From Gemmatimonadota bacterium (GTDB taxonomy: Bacteria; Gemmatimonadota; Gemmatimonadetes; Gemmatimonadales; Gemmatimonadaceae): DNA of 64,000 nucleotides. The notes below the pieces were generated by a model that did not search any database, was not told where the DNA came from, and saw only the letters and a program-made list of their open reading frames with translations. Position numbers and translations under genes: made by a program. Positions 1-8,192 of this stretch are shown here, one piece after another (within the stretch, counting starts at the first letter, position 1; each line of letters opens with the position of its first letter). The DNA lies in assembly GCA_016719105.1 (NCBI GenBank), contig JADKAQ010000016.1, positions 205,752 through 269,751 of the forward strand. Direction: 5' to 3'.

Positions 1-1
1 G

Positions 2-193
2 TGCTACGACCACGATCGATACAAGGTTGTGGAAGAGGGACCGGCGCCCGATGGCGAGCGCCTCGTACGCGTCGAGATCACGCGCGGAAAGAAGACCGCC
101 ACGCCGGCGTTCTCCGTGGTGAAGGGGCCCTCGGATCGCTGGTACGTGCGCGATGCGGGGATCACCGCCATGAAGGACTTCTGCAAGCGCTAG
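2..193 (+). CDS. C-terminal fragment of an unidentified protein
   Basis: The frame is open from base 2 to a TAG at 191-193 and encodes 63 residues, so the start lies outside the window. The tail reads VVKGPSDRWYVRDAGITAM and ends in CKR. It resembles the last strand and helix of small NTF2/DUF4878-like secreted proteins, but this is a weak impression. Codon use is GC-rich like its neighbours. The next gene is convergent. No function is assigned. Confidence 0.6.
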   Translation, partial: CYDHDRYKVVEEGPAPDGERLVRVEITRGKKTATPAFSVVKGPSDRWYVRDAGITAMKDFCKR

Positions 194-236
194 AGTCGTC
201 GCGAGAGCGCGCGGAACCCTTTCCGCCGTCGCTAGG

Positions 237-662
237 TTAGTACTCGGACAATTCGACCAGTACACCGGCCGTTGCCGACGGGTGCAGGAAGGCGATGCGC
301 TTGCCTTCTGCGCCGAGACGCGGGGATTCGTCGATGAGGCGGATCCCGGCTTCACGACAGCGAGCCAACGTTCCGTCGAGGTCGTCCACGTTGAAGCAGA
401 TGTGGTGAATGCCCGGGCCGCGCTTGGCGACGTACTTGCCAATCGGTGACTCCGGCGATTGGGCCTCGAGGAGTTCGACGAGCGATTCTCCGGCGACGAG
501 TCCCGCGATGCGGGCGCCGTCGGCATCATCGAGCGGCGTCTCGGGCAAACCGAGGACGTCGCGGTAGAACGGGACGATCTCCTCGAGCGAGCGGACGGCA
601 ACGCCGATGTGGGCGATGCGCGTCCCGCGCCGGGATGGGTCGGATGATGGCAGCTGTGACAT
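237..662 (-). CDS. mce: Methylmalonyl-CoA epimerase (VOC superfamily)
   Basis: The 141-residue protein is a glyoxalase/VOC-fold metalloenzyme. Such epimerases interconvert (R)- and (S)-methylmalonyl-CoA in propionate and branched-chain degradation. The first half begins RIAHIGVAVRSLEEIVPFY, with the metal-ligand His in the first strand. The second half carries the GPGIHHICFNVDDLDG signature with further metal ligands, and the end is VLVELSEY with the last Glu ligand. Length matches the family. I chose the ATG at 660-662 because homology begins shortly after it; the frame extends further upstream but only across the thioredoxin region. The gene diverges from trxA with an 87-bp gap that must hold both promoters. 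Confidence 0.9.
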   Translation of the reverse strand: MSQLPSSDPSRRGTRIAHIGVAVRSLEEIVPFYRDVLGLPETPLDDADGARIAGLVAGESLVELLEAQSPESPIGKYVAKRGPGIHHICFNVDDLDGTLARCREAGIRLIDESPRLGAEGKRIAFLHPSATAGVLVELSEY

Positions 663-749
663 CAGGAGTCGGCGCTCCGGAATGGGTCGGTGCGCGCGCA
701 AGTTAATCTGAGCGTCGATGGGGTGAATCCCCACGTGGAGGAATGCACG

Positions 750-1079
750 ATGTCGAACACGATGGCGGTGACGGACGCGAACTTCGCCAGTGAGATCGAG
801 CAGGCGAGTGGGCTGGCGGTCGTGGACTTCTGGGCCGAATGGTGCGGGCCGTGCCGTATGGTAGGCCCCATCGTCGACCAACTCGCCGCCGAGTACGCCG
901 GAAAGGCGAAGGTCACGAAGCTCGATGTGGACAGCAACCAGAAGACGGCGATGAAGTACAACGTGCGCTCGATCCCGACGATCCTGTTCTTCAAGGACGG
1001 CAAGGTGGTCGACACGGTCATCGGCTTCGCGCCCAAGCCGGCGCTCGAGCAGAAGTTCAAGCAGCACTCGGCGAACTGA
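750..1079 (+). CDS. trxA: Thioredoxin
   Basis: The 109-residue protein has the complete thioredoxin fold order. The redox motif WAEWCGPCRM (CGPC) is near residue 31, and the cis-proline motif VRSIPTILFFKDG lies near residue 72. It is a cytosolic disulfide reductase fed by thioredoxin reductase. I placed the start at the ATG at 750 because GGAGGAATG lies just upstream; an in-frame start at 690 would add a poorly conserved leader. It stands alone between the divergent epimerase gene and rsmI. The 136 bp up to rsmI contain no recognisable site. Confidence 0.95.
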   Translation: MSNTMAVTDANFASEIEQASGLAVVDFWAEWCGPCRMVGPIVDQLAAEYAGKAKVTKLDVDSNQKTAMKYNVRSIPTILFFKDGKVVDTVIGFAPKPALEQKFKQHSAN

Positions 1080-1215
1080 ACGCGCTCGCGCGCGGCGGCT
1101 TCTCTTCGCGTCGGCCGGGGGGCACTCGCCCTCCGGCCGACGTCGTCTTGAGGCGGGTCGCTTCCCCCGCAGGTGAGGGTCGCGGGGGGGCATCTCGCGG
1201 TCGTATTCTTGGGGG

Positions 1216-2106
1216 GTGACCACGACACCTCCCGCTGCTGTCGCGCCCGACCTCTCCGGCGACGCTCCGCCTTCGACCGCGGGGACGCTCTACGTCGTCG
1301 CCACGCCGATCGGGAACCTGGGCGACATCACGTATCGCGCGGTCGAGACGCTGGGGCGCGTGTCGGTGATCCTGTGTGAGGACACGCGGCATTCCCGTGG
1401 GCTGCTCGACCACTACGGCATCACCACGCCGGTCGCATCGCTGCACGAGCATAACGAGGCGCGCGAGACGCCGCGCTTGCTCCGACGGCTGGGGGACGGG
1501 GAGTCGATGGCCCTGATCTCCGATGCCGGAACGCCGTTGGTGTCGGATCCCGGGGCTCGGCTCGTGCACGCCGCCGTCGAGGCCGGAGTTCCCGTCGTGC
1601 CGGTGCCGGGGCCCTCGGCGCTCATCACGGCGCTCAGCGCCGCTGGCCTGCCGACCGATGCCTTCACCTTTCTCGGCTTTCTCGCCCGCAAGGGGAAGGA
1701 GCGCGCGTCCCAACTCGAGTTGCTCAGCACCCTGCCGCACACAGGCGTAGTGTACGAGGCGCCCAATCGTGTGGGCGATACGCTGGAGGAGCTGGCACAG
1801 GTGATGGGGGGCGCGGCGAGTGCGCGACGCGCCGTGCTCGCGCGCGAGCTCACGAAGAAGTTCGAGGAGTTTCGCCGGGGGAGCGTGGTCGAGCTCGCGG
1901 CCGGCGCGCGCGAGCGACCACCGCGCGGCGAAGTCGTGCTGCTCATCGAAGGGTGCGGCGCGGTGGTCGTCGACGAAGCGGCGCTGCGCGACGCGGCGCA
2001 GGCGCTGCGTCGCGAGGGGGCCACCACGAAGGAAATCGTTCGCTCGCTCGTGGACCGGTTCGGCGCCGCGCGCAATCTGGCCTATCGTGTAGCACAGGAC
2101 GCATGA
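1216..2106 (+). CDS. rsmI: 16S rRNA (cytidine-1402 2'-O) methyltransferase
   Basis: The 296-residue protein belongs to the tetrapyrrole-methylase-fold family. RsmI methylates the 2'-O of C1402 in 16S rRNA using SAM. Signatures in order are VVATPIGNLGDITYRA near residue 31, CEDTRHSRGLL near residue 55, HEHNE near residue 76, ISDAGTPLVSDPG near residue 99 and VPVPGPSALITALSAAGLP near residue 128. Length fits the family. Translation starts at a GTG after a G-run that can serve as Shine-Dalgarno. The stop overlaps the next start as ATGA, so it heads a translationally coupled run with the DUF4159 and DUF4175 genes. Confidence 0.93.
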   Translation: MTTTPPAAVAPDLSGDAPPSTAGTLYVVATPIGNLGDITYRAVETLGRVSVILCEDTRHSRGLLDHYGITTPVASLHEHNEARETPRLLRRLGDGESMALISDAGTPLVSDPGARLVHAAVEAGVPVVPVPGPSALITALSAAGLPTDAFTFLGFLARKGKERASQLELLSTLPHTGVVYEAPNRVGDTLEELAQVMGGAASARRAVLARELTKKFEEFRRGSVVELAAGARERPPRGEVVLLIEGCGAVVVDEAALRDAAQALRREGATTKEIVRSLVDRFGAARNLAYRVAQDA

Positions 2107-2882
2107 TCTCTCGTCGCCGCGTGGCTTTCCCCGCTCGCCTCCCCAGACTGGCTCTCGTGCTCCCTCGCCTGCTGTCTCGTCCGATGTCCCGCCCGCTCTC
2201 GCGTCTGCTGCGCTGTGGCCGAGTGGTCGCGCCGGTCCTCCTCCTGTCCCTCGCGGGCTTCGCACCGTCCTCGGCCACGCGGCTGGGGATTGCCCGCCTG
2301 CAGTATGATGGAGGGGGAGACTGGTATGCGAATCCGTCGAGCCTTCCCAACCTGTTGAAGGCGATCAACGAGCGCACGACGCTGCGTGTGGAGCCGACCG
2401 AGGGGCGTGTGACGCTGGCCGACGACCGGCTGTACGATTTCGCCTTCCTGCACATGACCGGTCACGGCACGGTGAAGTTCTCCGACCAGGACGTGACTCG
2501 GCTGCGGGAGTGGCTGCTGCGCGGCGGCTTCCTGCACGTGGACGACAACTACGGGCTCGACGAGAGCTTCCGGAAGGAGATTGCCCGCGTCTTTCCCGAC
2601 CGTCCGCTGGTGGACGTTCCACTCTCGCACCCCATCTATCGCGTGGTGTATGACTTTCCGCGGGGGGTCCCCAAGGTGCACGAGCACGATGGCAAGCCGG
2701 CTCGAGGATACGGGATCTTCATCGGGGAGCGACTTGCGGTGTACTACACCAGCGAGAGCGACCTCGGGAACGGGTGGGAAGACGTGGGGACCTACAATGA
2801 TCCACCGGCGCTGCACGAGACGGCGCTTCGCATGGGCGTGAATCTCTTCGTGTACGCGATCACCAGCCGGCCGGTCTCATGA
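2103..2882 (+). CDS. DUF4159 exported protein
   Basis: The 259-residue protein has a long Arg-rich leader and a hydrophobic segment ending in LAGFAPSSA, consistent with a signal or anchor near residues 37-55. The mature part begins RLGIARLQYDGGGDWYANP and carries DFAFLHMTGHG and LREWLLRGGFLHVDDNYG, the hallmark blocks of DUF4159, a Rossmann-like class I glutamine-amidotransferase-type fold. Function is unknown. Family members usually sit beside MoxR ATPase, DUF58 or DUF4175 genes, as here. The start overlaps the rsmI stop and the stop overlaps the next ATG, both as ATGA. Confidence 0.85.
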   Translation: MISRRRVAFPARLPRLALVLPRLLSRPMSRPLSRLLRCGRVVAPVLLLSLAGFAPSSATRLGIARLQYDGGGDWYANPSSLPNLLKAINERTTLRVEPTEGRVTLADDRLYDFAFLHMTGHGTVKFSDQDVTRLREWLLRGGFLHVDDNYGLDESFRKEIARVFPDRPLVDVPLSHPIYRVVYDFPRGVPKVHEHDGKPARGYGIFIGERLAVYYTSESDLGNGWEDVGTYNDPPALHETALRMGVNLFVYAITSRPVS

Positions 2883-5800
2883 CGCTTCTCGAATTGGTGG
2901 AGCGCGAACGCCGAGGCGTCGCGCGGCAGTTGACGGCGGGGGGCGTGGCGCTGGTCGTGGCGGGCGCGGTGCTCGTCCTGCTTGCGGCCACGCTGGCGTT
3001 AGGCGACAGCCGTTGGCTGGCATTGCCGCGCATCACGCCGTTTGTCGGCTGGGCGGTGGCGCTCGGGGCGGCGGCACTGCTGGCGCGCTGGGTGCGCGGG
3101 CGGCTGACCGACGAGACGTCGGTGACCCGCATCGCCCATGCGGTGGAGCAGGAGCGACAGCTGCGCGCCGGCTCGGTGCGCGGGGCGCTGGAGGTGGCGG
3201 ACGCCGGCGTGCTCGGTCGCCTCAACGCGGAGCAGGTGGCAGGGCGGTTGGCGGCGTTCGGGCCGCCGGCGCTGGCGCCGGGGCTGCGCAAGCAGGTCGC
3301 GCGCCGTGCGATGGGGGCACTGGGCGTTGCCGCGGTCGGGCTGCTGGCCCTCGTCTCGGCGGCGTCGGCGGCCCCGGATGGGTGGCGTGCGTTGTGGCAC
3401 CCCGTCCGGGCGTGGAACGGCACCCTGCTGGGCGGGGTGACGCTGAGCGAGGCGCCGCGTTCGGTGCTGCGCGGCGAGAAGGTGCGGCTGACGGTCCGGG
3501 CTCCGGGGCGACGCCTGGTCACGGTGGCGCAGCGCGTGACGGGGAGTTCGTGGCGTTCCAGTGCCGTGGCGCTCATCGGCGACTCGGCCGTGGTGACGCT
3601 CGGCCCGCTCGACGCGGACCTGGCGCTGTATGCCACCGACGGGCGGAGCACGAGCGACACCATGGCGGTGCGCGTGGTCGATCGCCCGTTCATCGGCGAC
3701 GTGACGATCAAGGCGGTGTATCCCGCCTACCTGGCCCGCAAGGCGGAGGCGATCGCGTTAGGCGAGCTGGTGCGGATTCCGCGCGGGACGGTCCTGGAGA
3801 TCGACGGGCATTCGTCGACGGAGCTGTCGACCGTGACGTTGGCGGGGACGGGACTGCGCGCGTCGCTGGAGGTGTCGGACCGCAGCTTCCGCGGCCGCCT
3901 GCAGCCGACGGTTGGCGGGACGTTCGCCTGGGCCGCCACCGGGCGGAACGGGGCCATCGAGGACCTGCCGCCCGCCCTCCAGCTGGAGGTGCAGGCCGAC
4001 TCGGCGCCGCGCGTGGAGATCCTGTCGCCGGGGCGCGATACGCTGGTGCTGGTGCGCGACACGATCGGGGTGTCGGTGCTCGCCACCGACGACCACGGGT
4101 TGTCGACGGCGTCGCTGCGGGTCACGATCGTCAATGCCCGCGGCGAGGTGCGTTCATCGGTGACGCGGGCGTTAGGCAAGGCCGAAGGGGAGCAATTCCA
4201 GGGGCAGCTGTCGCTCTCGATGTCGGCGCTGACCCCCGGCGACGCCATGAAGCTGGTCGCGGTCGCCACCGATGGGTCGCCGTGGCGGCAGGCCGGCGAG
4301 AGCCCGGAGATCACGCTGCGCCTCCCGAGCGTGAGCGAGCAGCGCGAGGCGATGCGCAATGCCGCCGACTCGGCGGTCGCGCAGGCGCAGGCCACGGCCA
4401 ACGCGCAGAAGCAGCTCAACCAGCGGACCGCCGACGCCGCCAAGGCGCGGCAGCGCGAGCCGCAGAAGGGCAGCAAGGACGCCATGTCGTACGAGGCGGC
4501 CGAGCAGGCCAAGCAGTTCGCCAAGGAGCAGCGGCAGCTGGCGGACCGCATGCAGCAGATGCAGCAGATGGCGAAGAACATGGAGCAGCAGCTCAAGCAG
4601 GCCGGGGCGCTGGACAGCGCGCTGCAGGACCGGTTGCGCGAGGCGCAGAAGCTGCTGCGCGATGCCCTGACGCCCGAGCTGCAGGAGAAGCTCCGCAAGC
4701 TCGAGCAGGCGTCGCAGAACATGTCGCCTGACGAGTCGCGCAAGGCGCTGCAGGACCTGGCCGACCAGCAGCGCAAGTTGCGCGAGCAGCTGGAGAAGAG
4801 CGTGGAGATGCTCAAGCGCGCCGCGCTCGAGGGGCAGATGCAGACGCTCAAGGACGAGGCGAAGGACCTGGCCAAGAAGCAGCGCGAGCTGGTCGATTCG
4901 ATGCGCACGGCCGACCAGCAGCAGGAGAAGCGCGCCGCCGAGCAGCTCGCCAAGGAGCTCTCCGACCGGGCGAAGAACCTGCAGGAGGACGTGAAGCAGC
5001 TGCAGGAGCGCCTGAAGAAGGAGAAGGCCGAGGCGGGGGCCGATCGGGTGCAGGAGGCCAACGACAAGATCGACGAGTCGCTGGAGAAGCTGCAGCAGGC
5101 CATGCGCGAGCAGGGGCAGAAGCAGCAGGGGCAGCCCGGCGAGAAGCAGGAGGGGCAGCCCGGCCAGCCGCAGGCAGGGGAGAAGCAGGGACAGCAGGGG
5201 CAACAGGGGCAGAAGCAGTCCGGCGAGAAGCAGCCCGGCGGGGAGAAGCAGCCGGGGGGCGAGAAGCAGCAAGGGGGCGAGAAGCAGCAGGGGCAATCCG
5301 CCCAGCAGGGACAGCAGGGGCAGTCGTCCAACGATCCCAAGCAGCAGGGGCAGAGCCAGCAGCAGGGGCAGGGACAGAAGGGCGGACAGGCGGGCCAGCA
5401 GCAGGGCAACGAGGCGTCGGCCGAGCAGGCGGCGAAGGCGATGGAAGACGCCGCCAACGAGCTCGGGAAGGCGCGCGAGCAGCAGGTGGGGGAGTGGAAG
5501 AAGGAGCTCACCGGCGAGATGGATCGCTCGATCCAGGAGATGTTGCAGCTGGCGCGGGAGCAGGACAACCTGGAGCAGCAGGCGCGCAGCGGCACGTCGC
5601 CGTCCGACCTGCGGGCGCAGCAGAGCGCCCTGCAGCAGGGCGTGGACAAGACGATGCAGCGGCTGCAGCAGGCGGCGACCAAGTCGAACCTGTTGTCGCA
5701 GCGGTCGCTGCGCATGATGACGGATGCCCGCCGCAAGGTGGAGGAGGCGACGGCGCAGACGCAGCGCGCGCAGACCGGCCAGCAAATGGCGAGCGCGATG

Positions 5801-6415
5801 CGCGAGGCCGGGGAGTCGCTCAACCAGGCGGGGGCGTCGTTGGTGCGCGATCGCGAGCGCACGCAGAACAGCGAGTCGTCTACCGGCTTTGCCGAGATGC
5901 TCGAGCAGCTGCAACAGATGAGCAAGGCGCAGCAGGCGCTCAACTCGGCGGCGCAGGACCTCATGCCCAAGCCCGGCAGCAAGATGGACGGGCAGGGGCA
6001 GAATGCGGCGCGCGAACTGGCCAAGCAGCAGCGCGAGGTGGCGGCCAAGCTCGAGGAGCAGGGCGATCGCGACGAGACGGGGCGATCGGATGAGATGGCG
6101 CGCGAGGCGCGGCAGATCGCGCAGCAGCTCGAGTCGGCCAACCTCGATGCGGCGGTGCTCGAGCGTCAGCAGCGGCTCTTCCGCAAGATGCTCGACGCGG
6201 GGCGCCTGCTCGAGGAGGACCAGCGCGAGGATACCGGCAAGCGCGAGGCGAAGTCGTGGACGGGGACGGAGACGTTCACGCCGCAGGGAACCTCCGCCAG
6301 CGGCAAGGGGGCGTCGAAGTTCACTCCGCCCACCTGGAACGAACTGCGCGGCCTGACGCCCGAGGAGCGGCGCCTGGTGCTGGAGTACTTCAAGCGGATC
6401 AATGCGAAACCTTGA
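2879..6415 (+). CDS. DUF4175 family membrane protein with Gln/Lys-rich coiled coil
   Basis: The 1178-residue protein has hydrophobic segments near residues 22-42, 57-73 and 142-165. A large Ig-like/periplasmic region follows to about residue 480. Next comes a very long helical stretch rich in Gln, Lys, Glu and Ala, with a low-complexity GEKQ/GQQGQ part encoded around 5110-5420. The C-terminus, beginning around PPTWNELRGLTPEERRLVLE, is compact and acidic. This matches the DUF4175 architecture. Proteins of this type are envelope-anchored and of unknown function. Translation is coupled to the DUF4159 gene. The antisense frames here are long only because the coding repeats avoid stops on both strands. 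Confidence 0.85.
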   Translation: MTLLELVERERRGVARQLTAGGVALVVAGAVLVLLAATLALGDSRWLALPRITPFVGWAVALGAAALLARWVRGRLTDETSVTRIAHAVEQERQLRAGSVRGALEVADAGVLGRLNAEQVAGRLAAFGPPALAPGLRKQVARRAMGALGVAAVGLLALVSAASAAPDGWRALWHPVRAWNGTLLGGVTLSEAPRSVLRGEKVRLTVRAPGRRLVTVAQRVTGSSWRSSAVALIGDSAVVTLGPLDADLALYATDGRSTSDTMAVRVVDRPFIGDVTIKAVYPAYLARKAEAIALGELVRIPRGTVLEIDGHSSTELSTVTLAGTGLRASLEVSDRSFRGRLQPTVGGTFAWAATGRNGAIEDLPPALQLEVQADSAPRVEILSPGRDTLVLVRDTIGVSVLATDDHGLSTASLRVTIVNARGEVRSSVTRALGKAEGEQFQGQLSLSMSALTPGDAMKLVAVATDGSPWRQAGESPEITLRLPSVSEQREAMRNAADSAVAQAQATANAQKQLNQRTADAAKARQREPQKGSKDAMSYEAAEQAKQFAKEQRQLADRMQQMQQMAKNMEQQLKQAGALDSALQDRLREAQKLLRDALTPELQEKLRKLEQASQNMSPDESRKALQDLADQQRKLREQLEKSVEMLKRAALEGQMQTLKDEAKDLAKKQRELVDSMRTADQQQEKRAAEQLAKELSDRAKNLQEDVKQLQERLKKEKAEAGADRVQEANDKIDESLEKLQQAMREQGQKQQGQPGEKQEGQPGQPQAGEKQGQQGQQGQKQSGEKQPGGEKQPGGEKQQGGEKQQGQSAQQGQQGQSSNDPKQQGQSQQQGQGQKGGQAGQQQGNEASAEQAAKAMEDAANELGKAREQQVGEWKKELTGEMDRSIQEMLQLAREQDNLEQQARSGTSPSDLRAQQSALQQGVDKTMQRLQQAATKSNLLSQRSLRMMTDARRKVEEATAQTQRAQTGQQMASAMREAGESLNQAGASLVRDRERTQNSESSTGFAEMLEQLQQMSKAQQALNSAAQDLMPKPGSKMDGQGQNAARELAKQQREVAAKLEEQGDRDETGRSDEMAREARQIAQQLESANLDAAVLERQQRLFRKMLDAGRLLEEDQREDTGKREAKSWTGTETFTPQGTSASGKGASKFTPPTWNELRGLTPEERRLVLEYFKRINAKP

Positions 6416-6416
6416 G

Positions 6417-6452
6417 GGCGGAAGACGGGAAGACGGGAAGACGGGAGGACGA
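6417..6452. repeat. GACGGGAA tandem short repeat, copy 1
   Basis: The gap between the DUF4175 stop and the next start consists of about four head-to-tail GAAGACGG units with the last diverging to GGAGGACG. The same unit recurs at 9666-9695 and in reverse orientation at 12330-12376. It is not coding in either flanking gene. Confidence 0.7.
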
Positions 6453-8186
6453 GTGAGGGTGGCGTGCACGCCCTGTCGTCATCTCGTCTTCTCGCTCCTG
6501 CTGCTGTTCTCGTGTCCGCTCGTGGGGCGCGCGCAGGCGGGGAATGCGCCCGCGCCGTCGCCGTTGGTGCGGGCGCTCGATCTCGAAGGGGCGGGGAAGT
6601 GTCGCGAGGCGATCCCGCTCTATCGGCAGGCGCTGGAAGGGACGGAGGATCCGGTCGGCACCGTGCTGGGGCTGGAGCGTTGCTACGCGATGATCGGGGG
6701 GAGCGAGGCGATTCTCCCACTCGTCGATTCGCTCCTTGCGCGCCGGCCGCGTGACCCGATGCTGCGCACCGTGCAGCTGCGCACGCTGATCGGGGTGCGA
6801 CGGGAACGGGAGGCGGAGGGGGCATTCGACCAGTGGATCGCGGTATCGCCGCGCGACGCGGCGCCGTTTCGCGAGTACGCGCGCCTCCTGCTCGATGCCG
6901 GGCGAGCCGCCGCGGCCGATACGGTGCTTCGTGGTGCGGTGCAGGTGCTAGGCGGGACGCGAGACCTGGCGGCCGAGTTTGCGCAGATGCAGGCGGCGCT
7001 TGGGCTCTGGCTGCCGTCGGCGAGGAGCTGGCGGGAGGCGAGCCAGACGATGCCGTACATGGAACAGGCGGCGGTCTTCTCCATGCTGCCGACCCCGGAC
7101 TCGCTGCGTGACAGCGTGCGCGCCGTCTTTGCCGCGGTCCCGGTGACGCTGGCGCCGCGGCGCATCCTGGCGTCGCTGGAGACGCGCTGGCGCTCGGCGC
7201 GCGAGGGGTGGGTCGTGCTGTCGGCGCTGGCGCCGACCGATTCGGTGGTGCAGGCGTGGATCGATTTCGCGGCGGAGGCCGAGGGGAACGAGGCGTGGCT
7301 GACGGCGCGCGATGCGTACGTGGCGGCGGCCGCGAGACGTCCGGCGGAATCGGCGCTGGCGGTCCGGGCGGCGACGGCGGCACTCAACGGCGGGGAGCCG
7401 TCGTCCGCGCTCGCGATTCTGGAGCCTCGGCTCGCGTCGGTCGATTCGAGCGAGACGGGGGCGGTGGCGGTGCTGCAGGTGCGCGCCCTGGCCGCCCTCG
7501 GGCGCGCACCGGCCATCGAGCAGGTCATCGCCACCCGCAGCGCGCAGTTGGGGCCGGAAGGCGTTCGCCAGGCGCAACGCGCGCTGGCGTGGGCGTGGAT
7601 CCGGAGTGGGCAGCTGCCCAAGGCGCGCGCCGCCCTGGTGGCGGGAGGGGGCGGGACGGAGGAGGACGAACGGGTGGAGGCGTGGTTGGCGCTGTACGAA
7701 GGGGACCTCAAGACGGCGCGTGGCGGATTGCGGCGCACCGACGAGACGTCGCGGGACGTGGTGACGGCGATGGCCCTGCTGTCGCGCACGCGCGTGGAGC
7801 GGGCGCCGGCCGTGGGCGAGGCCTTCCTCGCCCTCGCGAAGGGCGACACGGCAGCGGCGGCGCGACAGTTCGAGGCGACGGCCGAAGGGTTGGCCGACGC
7901 CAGGCCGTTCGTGTTGCTCCTGGCGGCGAGACTGTCGCTCGCGGCGCGGGATTCGACGCACGCCGCGGCGCTCTGGCAGCAGTTGGTGGACGGCTTCGCC
8001 GATGCCCCGGAGGCAGCGGAGGCCGAGCTCGACTGGGCTCGCCTGCTGCGCCGCCGTGGTGATGGGGCGGGGGCGATTGCCCACCTGGAGCACCTGATCC
8101 TGACTTACCCGCAGAGCGCGCTGGTACCGCAGGCGCGGCGTGAACTCGAGCTGGCGCGCGGGACGGTGCCGCCGTCGCGCGGGTAG
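6453..8186 (+). CDS. Exported tetratricopeptide-repeat protein
   Basis: The protein of about 577 residues opens with a signal peptide (HLVFSLLLLFSCPLVGRAQA). It is then almost entirely helical, with degenerate TPR-like pairs rich in Ala, Leu and Arg. The last repeat, GDGAGAIAHLEHLILTYPQSALVPQ, is the clearest TPR/YfgC-type motif. I chose the GTG at 6453, after the short repeats, because earlier starts would translate the GACGGGAA repeat and overlap the DUF4175 gene. TPR arrays mediate protein contacts. Its position suggests a periplasmic partner of the DUF4159/DUF4175 proteins, which is inference. Confidence 0.75.
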   Translation: MRVACTPCRHLVFSLLLLFSCPLVGRAQAGNAPAPSPLVRALDLEGAGKCREAIPLYRQALEGTEDPVGTVLGLERCYAMIGGSEAILPLVDSLLARRPRDPMLRTVQLRTLIGVRREREAEGAFDQWIAVSPRDAAPFREYARLLLDAGRAAAADTVLRGAVQVLGGTRDLAAEFAQMQAALGLWLPSARSWREASQTMPYMEQAAVFSMLPTPDSLRDSVRAVFAAVPVTLAPRRILASLETRWRSAREGWVVLSALAPTDSVVQAWIDFAAEAEGNEAWLTARDAYVAAAARRPAESALAVRAATAALNGGEPSSALAILEPRLASVDSSETGAVAVLQVRALAALGRAPAIEQVIATRSAQLGPEGVRQAQRALAWAWIRSGQLPKARAALVAGGGGTEEDERVEAWLALYEGDLKTARGGLRRTDETSRDVVTAMALLSRTRVERAPAVGEAFLALAKGDTAAAARQFEATAEGLADARPFVLLLAARLSLAARDSTHAAALWQQLVDGFADAPEAAEAELDWARLLRRRGDGAGAIAHLEHLILTYPQSALVPQARRELELARGTVPPSRG

Positions 8187-8192
8187 CGTGGT

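Noticed and set aside
5110..5420. Repeats of GAGAAGCAGCCCGG type that might suggest a CRISPR or minisatellite
   Set aside because: They encode a GEKQ-rich low-complexity stretch inside one intact protein and have no spacer structure.
3727..6469. Antisense frames of 804 and 765 residues opposite the DUF4175 gene
   Set aside because: They mirror Gln/Lys-rich coding repeats, giving Leu/Arg- or Cys/Ser-rich shadows without domains. The sense frame has clear DUF4175 features and coupled starts.
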